Below are positions 7,517-15,810 of a stretch of 40,281 nucleotides of DNA, piece by piece. The DNA is from JARFQH01 sp041299015. GTDB taxonomy: Bacteria > Desulfobacterota > Desulfobacteria > Desulfobacterales > SG8-13. The stretch lies in NCBI GenBank assembly GCA_041299015.1, contig JBFYWB010000009.1, forward strand, positions 1-40,281. Reading direction: 5' to 3'. The stretch's first letter is position 1, and every line of letters begins with the position of its first letter. The translations under genes were made by a program, and so were the position numbers. Below the pieces are notes generated by a model. The model was not told the DNA's origin and did not search any database. It was given only the letters and a program-made list of their open reading frames with translations.

Positions 7517-7776
7517 TTTATTTTTTCTTTGAGATTTTCGAACAGCTCGGTATGACTGACCCCTCTCTCACCGGATGCATCCAGCACCTCGGCTTCTCCG
7601 AGTTGTTGGTATAGTTCAAGCAAGGTCTGCATCCGTTCATAGTGTGCGAGGCTCATGACGACTAGGTCGCCTTTCCCGTTACGTGTGATAAACACAGGTT
7701 GGTCTTCACGGTGACAGAGTTCAGAGATTTCGATGGATCGATTGCGCAAGTCGGAAATCGGTCGAATAAGTGGCAT
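7513..7776 (-). CDS. Phd/YefM-family antitoxin
   Basis: The 87-residue protein reads MPLIRPISDLRNRSIEISEL, then PVFITRNGKGDLVVMSLAHY, the Phd/YefM DNA-binding domain. The C-terminal third (GERGVSHTELFENLKEKIK) is the toxin-neutralising tail. A strong AAGGAGG (complement of 7781-7787) lies before the ATG, and an operator overlaps the promoter just upstream. It forms the first gene of the pair with the ParE/RelE toxin and should autorepress. The pair lies on the minus strand, facing the AbrB-like/PIN pair. Confidence 0.9.
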   Translation of the reverse strand: MPLIRPISDLRNRSIEISELCHREDQPVFITRNGKGDLVVMSLAHYERMQTLLELYQQLGEAEVLDASGERGVSHTELFENLKEKIK

Positions 7777-7786
7777 ATATCCTCCT

Positions 7787-7824
7787 TATCATAATTATGA
7801 TATTTTTTTATCATAATAAAACAA
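7787..7824 (-). promoter_or_regulatory. Promoter and palindromic operator of the Phd/ParE-type pair
   Basis: A perfect 16-bp palindrome TATCATAATTATGATA lies at 7787-7802, with an adjacent extra copy of the half-site, TATCATAATA, at 7809-7818. Read on the minus strand, TTGTTT (7819-7824), a 16-bp spacer and TATCAT (7797-7802) make a promoter, so the palindrome covers the -10. Phd/YefM antitoxins bind such repeated palindromes with the toxin as co-repressor. Confidence 0.7.
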
Positions 7825-7849
7825 TTTTTACAATGAAAGTTGATAAAAA

Positions 7850-7885
7850 AATCCCCCCTCGCCCCCCTTTTTCAAAGTGGGGAAT
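7850..7885. repeat. C/G-rich palindromic element
   Basis: Another copy of the dispersed element, in the reverse orientation (AATCCCCCCTCGCCCCCC, then TTTTTCAAAGTGGGG), with one mismatch in the closing arm. It lies in the divergent gap upstream of the antitoxin gene. Confidence 0.75.
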
Positions 7886-8008
7886 AGATTGCCTTACAAT
7901 GACGGTGATGAAGAAAAATAGAAAAAAAGATTGGAACAAAACCGCTTTCAAGTTCTCCAGGAGAAGGATATTTCAGGAGAGGAGTGCCTCGCGAATCGGC
8001 AAGCGGAT

Positions 8009-9709
8009 TCATTGGGCGGATGTGTCCACGTTGGCGTCATCCGGAGCGGCTTCCAACTCATAGGCGATCAGGGCCGATTTGGCGGAGGTCAGAATGATCT
8101 CGCCGGTCTTGATGATCAGGCCGGCCATAAGCTCGTCGCGACCGTCGTTGTCGAAATCGGCGATCTGGATATCGCTGATGAAACGCGTCATCTTGCGGGT
8201 GCTCCACTCGGTGTCCAAGGATCCCGCGGCCCAGGTCAGCGCCTCGATCGTCGCGTCGAGAAATTCGCGCCGGTTCCAGCGCATCCCCATGACCTCGCGG
8301 TTTTTGACGGCGATGACCTCATTTTTAGCGCTGTCTTCGGTACGGTTGCGGACCAGAATCCGCATGGGCAGGTAGAGCGGGTTTTCGATTTGCCCCTGGT
8401 CGGTTTTCGGACCGGAATAGAAGATAACGCTGCCGCCGAACTTGTCGTTGCCCTTCCAAAGACGGTCTCCGCCGGGGGTAAAGATCTCGATATTATTGCC
8501 GCTGTTAAAGGCCAAGAGTGTTTCCGATCCGTCGTTCAACACGTCAGCCAGGGCGACCCCCAGGACATTGATTCCCGAAGGCGTTTTGATCCCGCTTTGC
8601 GGCGCGTAGGCGCCGCCATCCCATTGCATTTCGAAAATCTCGCCGCCGTAAGGAGTACCCAGCCGATTCTGCTGCCCAAGCAGGATTTTGCCGCGCACCG
8701 GGGTATCGGTTACCCGGAAATACCAGGGTTGATCCTTTGCGATGACCGCATAGTCCTTTCCGTTGTATTCGACAACAAAGGAGGTGACGGCGTTCTTAAA
8801 GAGATTCAAGGCCGTGACGAAGATTTCGGCGCGGCCGTTGGCATTGATATCGGCGACATCGACGGCGATGTGAAAATGATCGCCGAGCTTTTCGAGGCGT
8901 TTGACCTGGATGAAACTGTTGTCTTGAAAACGGTGGATGTTGATCTCATCGGGGCTGAGGATGACGGTTTCATTCAGGCCGTCGCCATCCACGTCGCCGA
9001 CCGCTATCCCGGCCATGAAAAAATTGACGTTGGGACTTTTCCAATAACCGGCCGACTGCAGGAGCTGATCCTTGCGCTTGATGAAGGGGGAGCCCTTTTC
9101 CGGGCCGCCGCCTGCGACGGCGCCGCCCTGCAGCAGCTTTTCCGGATGGGCGCGCGAATCCGGCTGAGACGCCGTTCGGGGTGCAGCCGGCACCCCAGCG
9201 GGTGCGGCGGCCGGCGCCTGTCGGCCGAAAACCTTGGTGTTGATCTCGGCCGCAAACCGGTCGATTTCGGGGATGACAGCACCCATGTCCGGACTCTGGC
9301 TGTATACGGTCACCGGCGGCCGAGCGTCGGCGACAGCGAGCATTTTGGCATCCAGGCTGAGGCTGTTGCCGAACATCGTCAGGCTGCCGTAGAGCACATG
9401 TTCGGCATTTAGTTTTTCGCCGATTCTCCGGGCGGCGGTTTCGTCCAGGGAACCGGTCTCTTCTGCCATCGCTTTTTCAACCTCGGCCCGGCTCAGCACC
9501 TGCACCTTTCCGGGATCCGACAGGCGGCTCGACAGCATGTCGAAGATGCCGTCCCTTAAATAGGAAAGGTCCTTTTCGGCATTGACCTTAAACGGAATCA
9601 TGGCGACCCGCTGCGGTTCGGCGGCCGGCGCGTTTGAAGGCAAAACGGCGATCTCAAACAGAAGGATTCCGATGGCAAGAGTGCTGTGAATCAATAATAA
9701 TTTTTTCAA
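8009..9709 (-). CDS. Exported FG-GAP (VCBS-type) repeat protein with TolB/CsgG-like N-domain
   Basis: The 566-residue product has a signal peptide (LLLIHSTLAIGILLFEIAVL, cleavage near APAAE). Residues 32-150 (RVAMIPFKVNAEKDLSYLRD, FDMLSSRLSDPGKVQVLSRA, AEHVLYGSLTMFGNS) resemble the TolB N-terminal/CsgG-type fold seen in periplasmic assembly proteins. A Pro/Ala linker follows near 170-200, then calcium-binding FG-GAP motifs: GDVDGDGLNE (about 238), ADINANGRAE (about 287), ADVLNDGSE (about 391) and ADFDNDGRDE (about 519), so probably a beta-propeller. Translation starts at a TTG at 9707-9709, backed by a GGAGG 8 nt upstream. The role is unknown; a propeller scaffold or adhesion function is a guess. 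Confidence 0.75.
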   Translation of the reverse strand: MKKLLLIHSTLAIGILLFEIAVLPSNAPAAEPQRVAMIPFKVNAEKDLSYLRDGIFDMLSSRLSDPGKVQVLSRAEVEKAMAEETGSLDETAARRIGEKLNAEHVLYGSLTMFGNSLSLDAKMLAVADARPPVTVYSQSPDMGAVIPEIDRFAAEINTKVFGRQAPAAAPAGVPAAPRTASQPDSRAHPEKLLQGGAVAGGGPEKGSPFIKRKDQLLQSAGYWKSPNVNFFMAGIAVGDVDGDGLNETVILSPDEINIHRFQDNSFIQVKRLEKLGDHFHIAVDVADINANGRAEIFVTALNLFKNAVTSFVVEYNGKDYAVIAKDQPWYFRVTDTPVRGKILLGQQNRLGTPYGGEIFEMQWDGGAYAPQSGIKTPSGINVLGVALADVLNDGSETLLAFNSGNNIEIFTPGGDRLWKGNDKFGGSVIFYSGPKTDQGQIENPLYLPMRILVRNRTEDSAKNEVIAVKNREVMGMRWNRREFLDATIEALTWAAGSLDTEWSTRKMTRFISDIQIADFDNDGRDELMAGLIIKTGEIILTSAKSALIAYELEAAPDDANVDTSAQ

Positions 9710-9782
9710 AAACGACCTCCGGAAGGGTTCTCATTATTGTAACGATACATAATGGTTGATTGCATGAAACTTGGGTCCATTA

Positions 9783-9900
9783 TTCCCCCCTTTGAAAAAG
9801 GGGGGCCAGGGGGGATTTATTGTTACCATTTGAAAATCCCCCCAGCCCCCTTTTTCAAAGGGGGAGACTCGATGGTGCCCCTTTTTCAAAGAGGGAGGCT
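9783..9900. repeat. Cluster of three C/G-rich palindromic elements
   Basis: Copies lie at 9783-9818 (CCCCCCTTTGAAAAAGGGGGG), 9836-9865 (reverse orientation) and a partial one at 9877-9900. The first two face each other as at 1841-1926. The rest of the 348-bp gap (9710-10057) shows no gene. Confidence 0.85.
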
Positions 9901-10057
9901 CAATGGTAACCCTTTTGTCAAAATGGGACTTTATAAGGCAGCCCTTCATCTGATTATCACTGCATAATAGTTGCGCGACGATGAAATTGACATAAAAATT
10001 TTGTTGTCCGTTTTTCCATCCATCGACGAGGGAAGTTTTCATTTTGTCTACGGATGT

Positions 10058-10462
10058 TCAACCATATGGAGTTATATCAGGCATTTTTGGGGCAGCGCAG
10101 AGATTAAGTCGGTCTCGAATGGCGCAGGAAATGACCTCTAAAACCGCTTCTGTCGCTTTCAATACCGCACGGCTGTTGAAGCGACATACCTGGATGCCGG
10201 CATCTTTCAAGTAAGCATCGCGCCTGCGGTCATATTCAGTGCTTCTATTTGTCAGGTGCTGGGACCCGTCCACTTCGATCACCAGTTTGGCTTTTGGTAT
10301 ATAGAAATCCACAATGTACTCGCCGATTGGTTTTTGACGATAGACCTGTAAGCCGAAAAGTTGTTTGCCACGTAGCCGGGACCACAGGACGCGCTCGCTG
10401 TCGGCCATGTTTTTACGCAAATGCCGCGCTCTGGTTTTTAAATGTTTTTCGTATCGCAGCAC
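10058..10462 (-). CDS. DUF559 endonuclease-like protein
   Basis: The 134-residue protein has the DUF559/Vsr-like restriction-endonuclease fold: helical start (LKTRARHLRKNMADSERVLW), then SRLRGKQLFGLQVYRQKPIG, EYIVDFYIPKAKLVIEVDGS and QHLTNRSTEYDRRRDAYLKD. The conserved acids D (VDFYIP), E and D (VIEVDG) plus the His after it form the candidate metal site. Family members are small, widely scattered and mobile, but with no known biological target. The gene lies between two clusters of palindromic repeats (9783-9900 and 10470-10700), with no partner gene, so it looks like a solitary transferred gene. Confidence 0.85.
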   Translation of the reverse strand: MLRYEKHLKTRARHLRKNMADSERVLWSRLRGKQLFGLQVYRQKPIGEYIVDFYIPKAKLVIEVDGSQHLTNRSTEYDRRRDAYLKDAGIQVCRFNSRAVLKATEAVLEVISCAIRDRLNLCAAPKMPDITPYG

Positions 10463-10469
10463 CAGGCTT

Positions 10470-10700
10470 TTAAATCCGCCCAGCCCCCTTTTTCAAAGGG
10501 GGAGACTTGGTGGATCCCTTTTTCAAAGGGGGAATTTTGGTGGTAAGCCCCCTTTGAAAGAAGAAACTCAGTAACAATCCCATTTAAAAAGAAGAATCCC
10601 GGTGGTTGTATTTCTGTATAATATTTTGAATTAACATCAAAATTTTTGGGAAACCCACTTCCCCCTTTGAAAAAGGGGGATCGAGGGGGATTTTTTTTCA
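10470..10700. repeat. Cluster of four C/G-rich palindromic elements
   Basis: Copies or part-copies are at 10476-10505, 10513-10533, 10546-10565 and 10658-10694, all built on CCCCCTTTTTCAAAGGGGG or its complement. Between them are AT-rich bases with no gene. Together with the cluster at 9783-9900 they bracket the DUF559 gene. Confidence 0.85.
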
Positions 10701-10762
10701 ATTTCGACGCAAAGCAACAATCCCGTATTACGCAAGTCTCTCCAAACCGGTTGTGATCTTTC

Positions 10763-12193
10763 CTAAACCATTAATTTTTCTTTCAACACGTCGTTCACCA
10801 CCTGGGGATTGGCCTTGCCTTTGGTTGCCCGCATGACCTGGCCCACGAAGAAGCCGAGCAGTTTGGTTTTGCCGGCCCTGTAGGCCTCAACTTCATCAGG
10901 GTTTTCGGCCATGGCCGTGTCGACGGCGGCCTCGATCCGGGAGGCGTCGCTGACCTGCACGAGGCCCCGTTCCTCGATGATGCGATCGGGGGCCTGACCG
11001 CTCACGGCCATCTCATCGAAGACGGTCTTGGCGATCTTGCCGCTGATCAGGCCGCCTTCGATCAACTGCAGCAGGCGGCCCAGGTTTTCGGCAGAGACCG
11101 GTGAGGCGCCAATCGACTTGCCGGCCGCGTTCAGCAGTCCCAGCAAAGGGCCCATGATCCAGTTGCTCACCGCTTTGGGATGGTTGAAGGTCCTGAGGCA
11201 GGTCTCGAAATAGTCGGCCAGGTCGCGGTCGGTGGTCAGCAGGTCGGCATCGTAGGCCGGCAGACCGTAGTCCGCGACGAAGCGATTTCTTTTGGCCTCC
11301 GGCAGCTCCGGCATCTCCTTGCGAATGTCCTCGATCCATGCGCTGCTGATGGTCAGCGGCAGCAGATCCGGGTCGGGAAAATACCGGTAATCGTGGGCCG
11401 CCTCCTTTCCGCGCATGGAGGTGGAGCGATTGCGATCGGGGTCCCAGAGCCGGGTTTCCTGGATCACACGGCCGCCGTCGCGCAGGGTTTCGGCCTGGCG
11501 TATGATTTCGTAGTGCAGGGCCTTTTCGACATGCTTGAAGGAATTCAGGTTCTTCAATTCGGTACGGGTGCCGAAGGCTTTGTCGCCGAGCGGGCGGAGC
11601 GAGACATTGGCATCGCAGCGGAAGCTGCCCTCCTCCAGATTGCCGTCACAGATGCCGAGATACCGCACGATGGCCCGCAGTTGGCGCAGGTAAGCGCCGG
11701 CTTCCTCCGGTGAGCGCAGCTCCGGTTCGCTGACGATTTCGATCAGGGGGACCCCGGTGCGGTTGAAATCGACCCGGCTGACCGGCCGCTGGGGGTCGTG
11801 GACCAGTTTGCCGGCATCCTCTTCCATGTGGATGCGGTTGATACCGATCCGTTTTCGATCGCCGCCGACCTGGATCTCGATCCAGCCGCTGCTGGCAATC
11901 GGCAGCTCGTACTGGGAAATCTGATACCCTTTGGGCAGATCGGGATAAAAGTAGTTTTTGCGCGCGAAACGGCTTTCGGCGTTGATGGTGCAGTGGGTCG
12001 CCAGGGCCATGCGCAGGGTGAAGGCGACCACCCTGCGGTTGAGCACCGGCAGCACCCCCGGCATGCCGAGGCAGACCGGGCAGGTGTGGGTGTTGGGCGG
12101 AGCGCCAAAGGCGGTCGAGCAGCCGCAGAAAATTTTTGTCGCCGTGTTGAGTTGGGCGTGGACCTCCAGCCCGATGACCGGTTCGAATTCCAT
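10763..12193 (-). CDS. gatB: Asp-tRNA(Asn)/Glu-tRNA(Gln) amidotransferase subunit B
   Basis: GatB positions the mischarged tRNA and activates its side chain with ATP in the GatCAB complex, which makes Gln-tRNA and Asn-tRNA. The 476-residue product starts MEFEPVIGLEVHAQLNTATK, with zinc-type cysteines CGCS and CPVCLGMPG, then YFYPDLPKGYQISQYE, HMEEDAGKLVHD, and the C-terminal YqeY-like tail ending NPQVVNDVLKEKL. Length is normal. I start at the ATG at 12191-12193, which has AGAGG 6-7 nt upstream and matches family N-termini; the open frame extends 19 codons further. gatA and gatC are not in the window. Confidence 0.97.
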   Translation of the reverse strand: MEFEPVIGLEVHAQLNTATKIFCGCSTAFGAPPNTHTCPVCLGMPGVLPVLNRRVVAFTLRMALATHCTINAESRFARKNYFYPDLPKGYQISQYELPIASSGWIEIQVGGDRKRIGINRIHMEEDAGKLVHDPQRPVSRVDFNRTGVPLIEIVSEPELRSPEEAGAYLRQLRAIVRYLGICDGNLEEGSFRCDANVSLRPLGDKAFGTRTELKNLNSFKHVEKALHYEIIRQAETLRDGGRVIQETRLWDPDRNRSTSMRGKEAAHDYRYFPDPDLLPLTISSAWIEDIRKEMPELPEAKRNRFVADYGLPAYDADLLTTDRDLADYFETCLRTFNHPKAVSNWIMGPLLGLLNAAGKSIGASPVSAENLGRLLQLIEGGLISGKIAKTVFDEMAVSGQAPDRIIEERGLVQVSDASRIEAAVDTAMAENPDEVEAYRAGKTKLLGFFVGQVMRATKGKANPQVVNDVLKEKLMV

Positions 12194-12378
12194 CGTCATC
12201 CTCTGTCCTTTAAAAACCAAGTGACCGTATGGGTCAGCTTTGAGAGGCAAGGGTATACGCTTCGAGCGAATAAATCAATCCGCCGGACCATACAAACGGT
12301 GCCCCGGCGGTTGCGCGCCTATCCGCGGGATCGCCGCATCACCCTTACTTCCCCCCATCCGTGTTGACGGCCCGACGG

Positions 12379-12846
12379 TTAATGATGGTCCTCGAAAACA
12401 CTGCCGCCGTCAGCCTCTGCATGAGGCTCCGGAGAGAAAACGATGATCCGGTCTTCCTCGAATTTTGCGGTAAAGGTGTTCACCCACGAGTACCACACCC
12501 CGGCTCTCCGACCATCGGGGGCCAGTATGTAAGCGCCGTAAAGAAACGAGAAATCCGGATACATGCGGTCGACCATCGTTGCGAACTGCGAGGGCTCAAT
12601 GGCGGTCCAGAATTTGGAACTGAACTGAAAGGCCGGATCGATGCCGATGATCGCCGACGGTTTGTTTTGACGGCCGCTATGATAATACCGGTAATCGGCG
12701 AGCATTTCATGATTCCTGAAAGACTGCTCGACCGTACGGTCTATTTGCAACCGGCCGTAGTTGGCCAAACAGCCGGCCAAAAACACCAGGACCAAAGCCG
12801 CCGGCAGGACCGGAAACCCTAAGAGACGTTTAGCCTGATGTTTCAT
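12379..12846 (-). CDS. Putative lipoprotein of unknown family
   Basis: A 155-residue protein with a signal peptide ending in the lipobox VFLAGCLANYG, so Cys26 is expected to be lipidated. The mature part begins GRLQIDRTVEQSFRNHEMLA and includes YRYYHSGRQNKPSAIIGIDP and WYSWVNTFTAKFEEDRIIVF. I do not recognise the domain. It lies 11 bp downstream of the GSCFA gene on the same strand, so the two are probably co-transcribed. The ending (GGSVFEDHH) is polar. Confidence 0.7.
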   Translation of the reverse strand: MKHQAKRLLGFPVLPAALVLVFLAGCLANYGRLQIDRTVEQSFRNHEMLADYRYYHSGRQNKPSAIIGIDPAFQFSSKFWTAIEPSQFATMVDRMYPDFSFLYGAYILAPDGRRAGVWYSWVNTFTAKFEEDRIIVFSPEPHAEADGGSVFEDHH

Positions 12847-12857
12847 ATGACACCTCT

Positions 12858-13811
12858 TTAACCCGCGGCGTACATGGCGAAAAAATGCCGCATGATAAAT
12901 TTTACGGTATGTTTGTCGACGTGAAAATTTTCCTTGCCGCCGCCGAACCAGGACCGGCCCATCAGCGGCTGATAGATGGTGGCCATTTCAAAGGCCGGAA
13001 AATAGAAAACGTTGTCGTGCCCGGCCGCAAACTCGTCGGCCGCCGCCCGCAAGGTGGCTTTAGAGTTGCAGCTGGCCCCGATAACGTCGATATCATTTCG
13101 AAAGGTGGCCCAGAGATGCACCGGCGAAACGGTGATCAGCAGCGCGCAGCGGGGGTTGTGAGCGGCCATCAGGGCATGGATGCGCTCGAGGTTGGCCAAA
13201 TTCTCGGCGTGTCGGCTGACCCGGAACCGGTAACGGTGCATGTCGCCGCCCTCGTTGACGTAGGGCCCGGAGGGCAGGCAGATGACGGATTTGTCTTGGG
13301 TGTCCTCCCAAATCTCGGTCAGCCCGAGAGTCAGGATGAGCACCTCGGCCCGCTCCAGGGCCTTGCGCGAGTGGATGCGATGCCGGGCGAAGTCCGCCTC
13401 GGCCGCCGCCGGGTCGTCGTAGAGGATGATGCGTCGATAAGGGTCCTGGATCTTGCCGGAGAGCGGAGCCGTCCACCAGCGACAATCGGGCCGCCAGTCG
13501 TCAAAGGTGTATTCGAAAATCTGGCGCATCGAAAAGGTGTTGTAGGAGCGTTCCCAGGCCGCGCTGGCATGCACCGCCGCCGGGTGATCGGTTTCTTCGG
13601 TGATGTAGGTGTAACCTTCGGCGAGCAGGGCTTTACGGATTTCGCGGGCAAAGCAGGAGCCCATGGAAGCGATCGGCGTTTTACGGGTGATCCTTAGCCC
13701 CGTCTGCGGTGGAAACCGGTAGGTGCCATCCGCCGGCGGATTGCGGTAAGACCCCGGCCATACCTGCCAATTCTCGAAGGTGTACACGGGATGGACATCG
13801 GAACGTGCCAT
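12858..13811 (-). CDS. GSCFA-domain protein
   Basis: The 317-residue protein carries the eponymous motif MGSCFAREIRKALL near residue 50, then LILTLGLTEIWEDTQDKSVI, LLITVSPVHLWATFR and FPAFEMATIYQPLM; these blocks mark the GSCFA family (SGNH-hydrolase-like, with the Ser in GSCF and a late HVDKH His). Family members are predicted esterases or acyl-transfer enzymes of surface glycans, but function is largely inferred. Being upstream of a lipoprotein and near glycosyltransferases fits an envelope role. The start has no strong ribosome site. Confidence 0.85.
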   Translation of the reverse strand: MARSDVHPVYTFENWQVWPGSYRNPPADGTYRFPPQTGLRITRKTPIASMGSCFAREIRKALLAEGYTYITEETDHPAAVHASAAWERSYNTFSMRQIFEYTFDDWRPDCRWWTAPLSGKIQDPYRRIILYDDPAAAEADFARHRIHSRKALERAEVLILTLGLTEIWEDTQDKSVICLPSGPYVNEGGDMHRYRFRVSRHAENLANLERIHALMAAHNPRCALLITVSPVHLWATFRNDIDVIGASCNSKATLRAAADEFAAGHDNVFYFPAFEMATIYQPLMGRSWFGGGKENFHVDKHTVKFIMRHFFAMYAAG

Positions 13812-13922
13812 GATCGAAACCCCATCTGCAAAAAAGGTTTCTGCTGGTGTTTTTCATACTCCATAATATAGGCATTTACAATCCGGGTGCAGCCGTTCCC
13901 ACCGCAAAGCGACACAATTCCA

Positions 13923-14222
13923 TTAAACGAATGCGTTGTCCCACAACAGGTTCAAAAATTCCAGGTAGGGTAGAATTTCTATCTCGCCGACTTTTCTCCG
14001 GCGAGGTTCCATACTGACGCAAATGTAACGTTTTAGTTTTCGCTCCTCTGCCAGCATACGCAGGGGTTTTATGTCGTTGTCAGACAGGTGTTTTTTTGCT
14101 TTTATTTCCAAAGCGGTATGATCATCGATGATAAAATCAACTTCAAAGCCGGAGGTGGAGCGCCAATAGCTCAGCTCTCGAATTGCCGACCGGAACCTAA
14201 AATCCCTCTGCGGCGAAAAAGC
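13923..14222 (-). pseudogene. Truncated DUF4143 (ExeA-like AAA) ATPase, C-terminal remnant
   Basis: The open frame on the minus strand reads AFSPQRDFRFRSAIRELSYW, RSTSGFEVDFIIDDHTALEI and KAKKHLSDNDIKPLRMLAEE, ending EILPYLEFLNLLWDNAFV. This is the C-terminal DUF4143 part, the nuclease-like GFEVDF...ALEIKAK segment, of a family normally about 380-420 residues long. The ATPase part and its start are missing, because the frame is closed by a TAG at 14223-14225. The edge lies about 110 bp upstream of the glycosyltransferase start, hinting that the rearrangement that brought in the glycan locus removed the rest. Confidence 0.8.
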
Positions 14223-14332
14223 CTAATTAGATGCCCGCCGGAATAGATTTTCCGGAACATATTGTCTTTTTAATAAAATTTATGATAAGTAAAGCACGCT
14301 TGTCCAACCGTGACTCACATTGGCCGCCATTC

Positions 14333-15619
14333 ATGTCGCGTACGTCCACCTACAATATTCTGATGTACTCCCACGACACTTACGGCCTGGGCCACATCCG
14401 CCGCACCATGGCCATCGCCTCACAGTTGCGGGAACCGAACATCAACATCCTCATCCTGACCGGCTCGCCGATTGCCGGCCGGTTTTCATTTCCGGAGCAG
14501 ATCGATTTCGTGCGCATTCCGGGAATGATCAAGATGACCAACGAGGAATACCTGCCGCTGTCGATCAAAATCAACGCGCAGCATGCCCTGGACATCCGTA
14601 AAAACATCATCACGGCCACTGCAAAGACCTTTCAGCCGCATCTCTTCATCGTCGACAAGGAGCCCTTGGGATTAAAGAAAGAGGTGCTGCCGACGTTGCA
14701 GTGGCTCAAACGGTGTCAGCCCAACACCCAGACGATTCTCGGTTTGCGCGACATCATGGACGACCGGGATACCGTCCGGCAGGACTGGAACAAAAAGGGC
14801 ATCTACGACATCCTCGACACGCTTTACAGCGAGATCTGGGTCTATGGGAACCGGGAGTTTTACGATCCGATCGAAGAGTACGCCATTCCGGCCTGCGTCA
14901 GCTGCAAGATGGTGTTTACCGGTTATATTCCCCGCAAGGTGCCCTCGGAAAGCCAGATCCATAAGGCGCGCAAGGATCAGGGCCTTGAAAACGGCGAAAA
15001 GCTGATCGTGGTGACCACCGGCGGCGGCGGCGACGGGTACTGCGTGATGGACGCCTATTTGACCATGCTGGAGAGAGAACCCCGGTCGTTGCCGATCAAA
15101 ACCGTTCTGATCACAGGCCCGTTTATGCCGAAGCAGGATCGCAAAAAGGTTTTCAAGCGCGCCCGCAAACTCGGCGTGCGGACCTACCATTTTTACCGTA
15201 ACATGGAAAAGCTGATGGCGGCCGCGGACCTGGTTGTCGGCATGGGCGGTTACAACACGATCTGCGAGCTTCTTTCCCTGGGCACCGTGCCGTTGATCGT
15301 TCCGCGGGACACCCCGCGCAAGGAGCAACTGATCCGGGCCAGGATATTTCACCGCCACCACCTGGTCGACTACATCCCCTGGCATCAATGCGGGGCCGAG
15401 AGCATGCGCGAGAAGGTTTTCACGCTTCTGGCGAACCCGGCCGCCATCACCGGAGCGATATCCCGATTTCAGATGACGGGCATCAGCACCATGCGGGGGC
15501 GGTTGAAGGCGTTCAGGGGGTTGGAGCCGATCGACACCTGCAATGAGGCGGTCCACTCGGAAGCCGGAAAAGGATTTAAAAACAACCGGCTGGCTTATGA
15601 CATCCGTAAGGTGATTTAG
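14333..15619 (+). CDS. COG4671-type predicted glycosyltransferase (MurG-like fold)
   Basis: The product (428 residues from 14333) shows a GT-B pattern: MYSHDTYGLGHIRRTMAIAS at the start, VVTTGGGGDGYCVMDAY for the linker, LITGPFMPKQDRKKV, and near the C-terminus VVGMGGYNTICELLSLGTVP and LIVPRDTPRKEQLIRARIF, which line up with nucleotide-sugar binding in MurG-type enzymes. The gene at 19075-20250 is a paralog. I prefer the ATG at 14333, as earlier in-frame ATGs at 14231 and 14282 add residues unlike the family; a possible promoter (TTGTCT at 14262) would start transcription near 14300. Donor and acceptor are unknown. Confidence 0.8.
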   Translation: MSRTSTYNILMYSHDTYGLGHIRRTMAIASQLREPNINILILTGSPIAGRFSFPEQIDFVRIPGMIKMTNEEYLPLSIKINAQHALDIRKNIITATAKTFQPHLFIVDKEPLGLKKEVLPTLQWLKRCQPNTQTILGLRDIMDDRDTVRQDWNKKGIYDILDTLYSEIWVYGNREFYDPIEEYAIPACVSCKMVFTGYIPRKVPSESQIHKARKDQGLENGEKLIVVTTGGGGDGYCVMDAYLTMLEREPRSLPIKTVLITGPFMPKQDRKKVFKRARKLGVRTYHFYRNMEKLMAAADLVVGMGGYNTICELLSLGTVPLIVPRDTPRKEQLIRARIFHRHHLVDYIPWHQCGAESMREKVFTLLANPAAITGAISRFQMTGISTMRGRLKAFRGLEPIDTCNEAVHSEAGKGFKNNRLAYDIRKVI

Positions 15620-15647
15620 GCATATGATCTGACTTAAGGCCCAAAAT

Positions 15648-15795
15648 TCTCCCATTTAGAAAAAGGGGGGTCAGGGGGGATTTGTTATCAGCGGTTGAAA
15701 ATCCCCCTCAATCCCCATTTTTCAAAGGGGGAGGCTAAAAGTCGTCCACCTTTTTCTGAGGGGAAGCCTGAAACTTGCCCCCTTACACCGGGGGT
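15648..15795. repeat. C/G-rich palindromic elements, head-to-head plus degenerate copies
   Basis: Two facing copies (15648-15681 and 15698-15732) resemble those at 1841-1926; two degenerate ones follow near 15747-15765 and 15777-15795. They fill most of the 190-bp gap between the first two glycosyltransferase genes, so the first gene may not be transcribed with the rest. Confidence 0.8.
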
Positions 15796-15810
15796 CATCC
15801 GTGATATGGA

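Noticed and set aside
7931..9412. Plus-strand open frame of 493 codons
   Set aside because: Antisense to the FG-GAP gene, whose signal peptide, linker and calcium-binding motifs are coherent.
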